Part shown: piece by piece, positions 61,145-64,000 of the stretch
Layout: each line of letters starts with the position of its first letter
How positions within the stretch are numbered: position 1 is the first letter of the stretch
From: Cyprinodon diabolis
Lineage: Eukaryota; Chordata; Actinopteri; Cyprinodontiformes; Cyprinodontidae
DNA length: 64,000 nt
Assembly (NCBI GenBank): GCA_030533445.1
Contig: CM060064.1
Location: forward strand, 25,927,126-25,991,125
Direction of reading: 5' to 3'
Program-made: the position numbers and the translations under genes
Notes under the pieces: generated by a model
The model's input: only the letters and a program-made list of their open reading frames with translations
Databases searched by the model: none
What the model was told of the DNA's origin: nothing

Positions 61145-63961
61145 GACTTCAGTGTACTTCATAACTAAGAAGACCATTAAAGTTCTGCATTTAAATACCT
61201 TTTTCTTGTGATATACCACTGACATATGAATATATGGTTTGATATTCAAAAGTTTCTAATTCTTAATAATAATATATACACTTTAAATATTATTCTCTGT
61301 CTAATGACTCAATAGATTTTTTGTTTTCTTTTACTGAAATAACTTGCATTTTTGATAATGTTCTAATTACCTGAGATACTTGTCTCCATATAAACATAAT
61401 CTCTGTAGTCTATATGAATCTACAGCATGTATTTGTTGCCTGTCTCTTAACTCTCCATCCTGCTTCAGTCTTTGTGTTGTTTTCTTTATTCTGTTGATCT
61501 TTCTGCATTCTTCAGCCATGGTTATGATCTGATATGAAATTACCTAAGACAGTTCAGCATAAATCAACAGTGTGTCAGAGTTACTCCACAGGGAGTCTCG
61601 GAGAAGGGGCTTGAGGCCACCTTGTTCTGTTTTTGGACCCTAATATTAGCCTCCACCTTGTTCTGCTCCAGTTGAGGGACATTATGGCTGCTCAGAAAAT
61701 CGGCGCTCTGATCACTGTTGTCTTGGAAACTACTGGGCTTATCAAGCTCATATGACCCAAGGACAGCTCACAGACTAATGCAGCCTCACTGCAGGTTTTA
61801 CTCATTAAATATGCTTCAAACAGATTCATACTTTTAGGAATAGTTTCCAAATGAAGTGAGTAAGTTAAGGAGGTTTGCTTTTTAAGATTTAATCATAGCA
61901 AAACAAATAAACCATATGTTTTACCATAACGGTTTGAAGCACAAACATATACATTCTTAGTGTACACAGTCTGATGAATACATGAAATTTGATTTCAGTA
62001 TTCTCTAGGTCTGGATAAGTTTTGAAAAAGAGAAGTATTTGTATTGTATTGTATCATTTCAAATCTCATTTTACATTTGACATTCAGTTGGCCTTCATTT
62101 GTTTCTCTTTTTATTCACGTAAACCACGGTTCTCATCGATGTGTTATAAGGCCATTACACTGACTGTCAATGAATGTAACAGCAGTTTTTTCTAAACACA
62201 TTTACCTCCGTTTTTGCTCATATACAGAAAATACAGAAACCTGCCTGTTGGAAGACCTCAAGTCAGTGAAATGAATTTAGATTGTCAGTCACAGGCATGT
62301 GCGCTTGTTTAGTTTATCAGTCGGATACTTTGAATATTAGGGGAGATATGAACGTTGGTGAAAAAAAGAGGAAAGAAATCGGAATAGGCAAAATTAGGAA
62401 AGATGCCAAAACTAAAGTATAAATATCTGTGGAGCAGAGAAGATGAATGAAGAATAATTTTAAATAGTTTCTCATTCTGGCCTCACCACACCCACTTTGC
62501 CATTCCTTGTGTTCATGCTTTATCCCTTCCTCCCTTATTGTCCTGCGCTTTTTCCTTTATTTTATCATTGTTTCCTTCCTCACTCACTTATTTCAACTTT
62601 TCAATGCATCTACTATCTTGCTTGCATCCTTACTTTTTCCAGGCTTTGTTTTATTTTTTATTTTCTTGTATTTTGTTTCATTCCCTTCTTCTCTCGTTAC
62701 ACTCCTTCCTAACACTCTTTCTTCTTGGTGACCTTTTTATTTCATTCTTCCTCCCTTCCCTCCCTCATGTCTTTCTTCTTTAAAAGAATTGCAAAGATCT
62801 GAGAAGTCTGGAAAATTAGCTTTAAATGTGTGACGCCCTAATTTATCTGTTTATATTACATAAATATGGAATCCTCAAAAGGGAGGGTCCTCGGTTCCAG
62901 ACATAAATTGTGATGCAAGAGATCCTCTGAGTCTTCTTGTTGAGTTTTTTCCCAAGTGCCTGTGAGAAACTGCTGTTGTGCAATCTCTAAAGGCGGATTA
63001 GCCTTTAGAGAAGAGGAGAGGCAGGGAAAATGAAAAGCGACACGGAGAAGGATGTGAAGGGGGAAATTGTTCTTGTAAGGAAGTAGTGATGGCAACCACT
63101 CTTGAAAGACAACATCACCAAGAGAGGAAAAGGGAAGTGGGGGGTTGATGTTGCTGGGAAAGGTCCTATGAGATGCCTAGACTGTAGATGCAGGAGAAGG
63201 ATAGAGGGAACGTGATATGTTAATAAATCAGGGAGCATGTGGCGACAGAGGGATTGAGAGCACTGTCTTTTTAATGACAAAGGGAGTCGGTCTGTTTAAA
63301 GAGACTTCAAAGAAACTAAAACTCCACGTGAACTTGTATGCAATTCACAGACACTTCAGAAACGAGGCCTAAGGCTGTCTAGAGCACACAGGAGACCTGA
63401 GGTGTCTTCTGTCATGCAGGATTACAAATACAGCCCATGTAGAAGCATGCCAAAGCAACAGTGGCAACATCTGTAGGTTCATGACTTAATTTAATCTACA
63501 TCTTCTTTACTGTGAAAGGAGCACTTATTTAACATTTCAGTTCACATTCAGGTAAAAATTTCTACATATATAAAGCATTGGACTACTCTGTGGGCATATA
63601 CTGTATATATATATATACACAATTTCCCCTCATATATTAACATGAGGGTCTTTAAGTGTTGGTCTTAGAGCAATGTTATGCTATTTGGCAAAGACTGTGT
63701 GCCTTGCTGTGTTTGCAGTTGAAAAGGTGAAAAACTGTTTCCAGATACAGTTGCGTTGTCAGTTCAACCTCGGTCAAAGGCAAGGGTAGGAGAGTGGGGA
63801 CTGAATTTCCATTATCTTGGAATTTCAAGTATGTTTATAGCATTGTCACACAAGCGATATGATACTCTTACTTTTTAAAACAATGAATTAGGAATTTTCC
63901 ATACAACAGCTATGCAAGCATTGTCAAAATTAGGTTTCTGAATATCTCTAGAATGAGTGTG
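61145..63961. other. Probable intron, no exon supported
   Basis: No coding start resembling a GALNT N-terminus was found. It contains the pyrimidine tract below and a short TA run at 63602-63616. Minus-strand frames at 62856-63280 are from the purine-rich strand and are not gene-like. Confidence 0.4.
62490..62785 (+). repeat. Polypyrimidine (T/C-rich) tract
   Basis: About 300 bp with strong C+T excess (many TTCCTCCCTT and TTTCTTCTT motifs). It opens three overlapping plus-strand frames rich in Phe, Leu and Ser, which are composition artefacts. Confidence 0.7.
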
Positions 63962-63962
63962 A

Positions 63963-64000
63963 AATACAGTATCTAGAGATACAGTATCTAGAGATACAGT
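63963..64000. repeat. 15-bp tandem repeat at the window edge
   Basis: Unit ATACAGTATCTAGAG repeated about 2.5 times, running off the end of the window; the unit contains the palindrome TATCTAGATA-like core. Confidence 0.85.

Noticed and set aside
62497..62783. Three overlapping Phe/Leu/Ser-rich frames that look membrane-like
   Set aside because: Composition artefact of a polypyrimidine tract; hydrophobic because TTT, CTT and TCT codons dominate.

Overview
The window looks like nuclear DNA of a teleost fish, probably a percomorph; species not determined. It is AT-rich, intron-bearing and packed with fish-type repeats: hAT and TTAA-flanked MITEs, a Tc1-like element, R4-clade and CR1/L2-type LINE remains, a solo LTR and long (TA)n tracts. 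There is no operon structure, no prokaryotic gene and no CRISPR array. Most long open frames are low-complexity or repeat-derived.

Only one protein-coding gene can be read fully: ino80c (INO80 chromatin-remodelling complex subunit C), minus strand, five coding exons between 3163 and 5396, with consensus splice sites and a predicted 204-residue product ending in the YL1-C region. A fragment of its last exon lies inverted in its own first intron, which also holds a LINE 3' fragment and an intact hAT MITE with a perfect 8-bp target duplication.

From 5.6 to 18.3 kb is intergenic: a decayed L2-type LINE, a solo LTR (9595-10030) with TG...CA ends and a 5-bp duplication, a tandemly placed teleost dispersed repeat, and an R4/Dong/Rex6-type LINE 3' end with a 285-codon open frame that runs straight into a (TA)n tract. 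At about 18.36-18.79 kb is a CpG-rich, apparently untranslated first exon on the plus strand with a good splice donor. A second candidate untranslated exon is at 53957-54070. By known vertebrate gene order (INO80C head-to-head with GALNT1) these are probably the 5' UTR of galnt1, whose coding exons would lie beyond the window; this is inference from synteny only.

The rest (18.8-64 kb) would then be mainly large 5' introns of that gene, filled by transposons: a Tc1-like element (21.4-22.8 kb), a hAT element with a broken BED-finger exon (24551-25915), a nest of hATs in and beside a minus-strand LINE (27.5-30.9 kb), a second, deleted copy of one of those hATs (38799-39487), a 139-bp-arm hairpin (42870-43270), a 22-bp tandem repeat element with an inverted half (45.4-46.0 kb), and three elements flanked by TTAA (48.4, 58.7 and 59.8 kb). 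No new biochemical system was found; the most notable signals are repeat architectures and the inverted ino80c exon copy.
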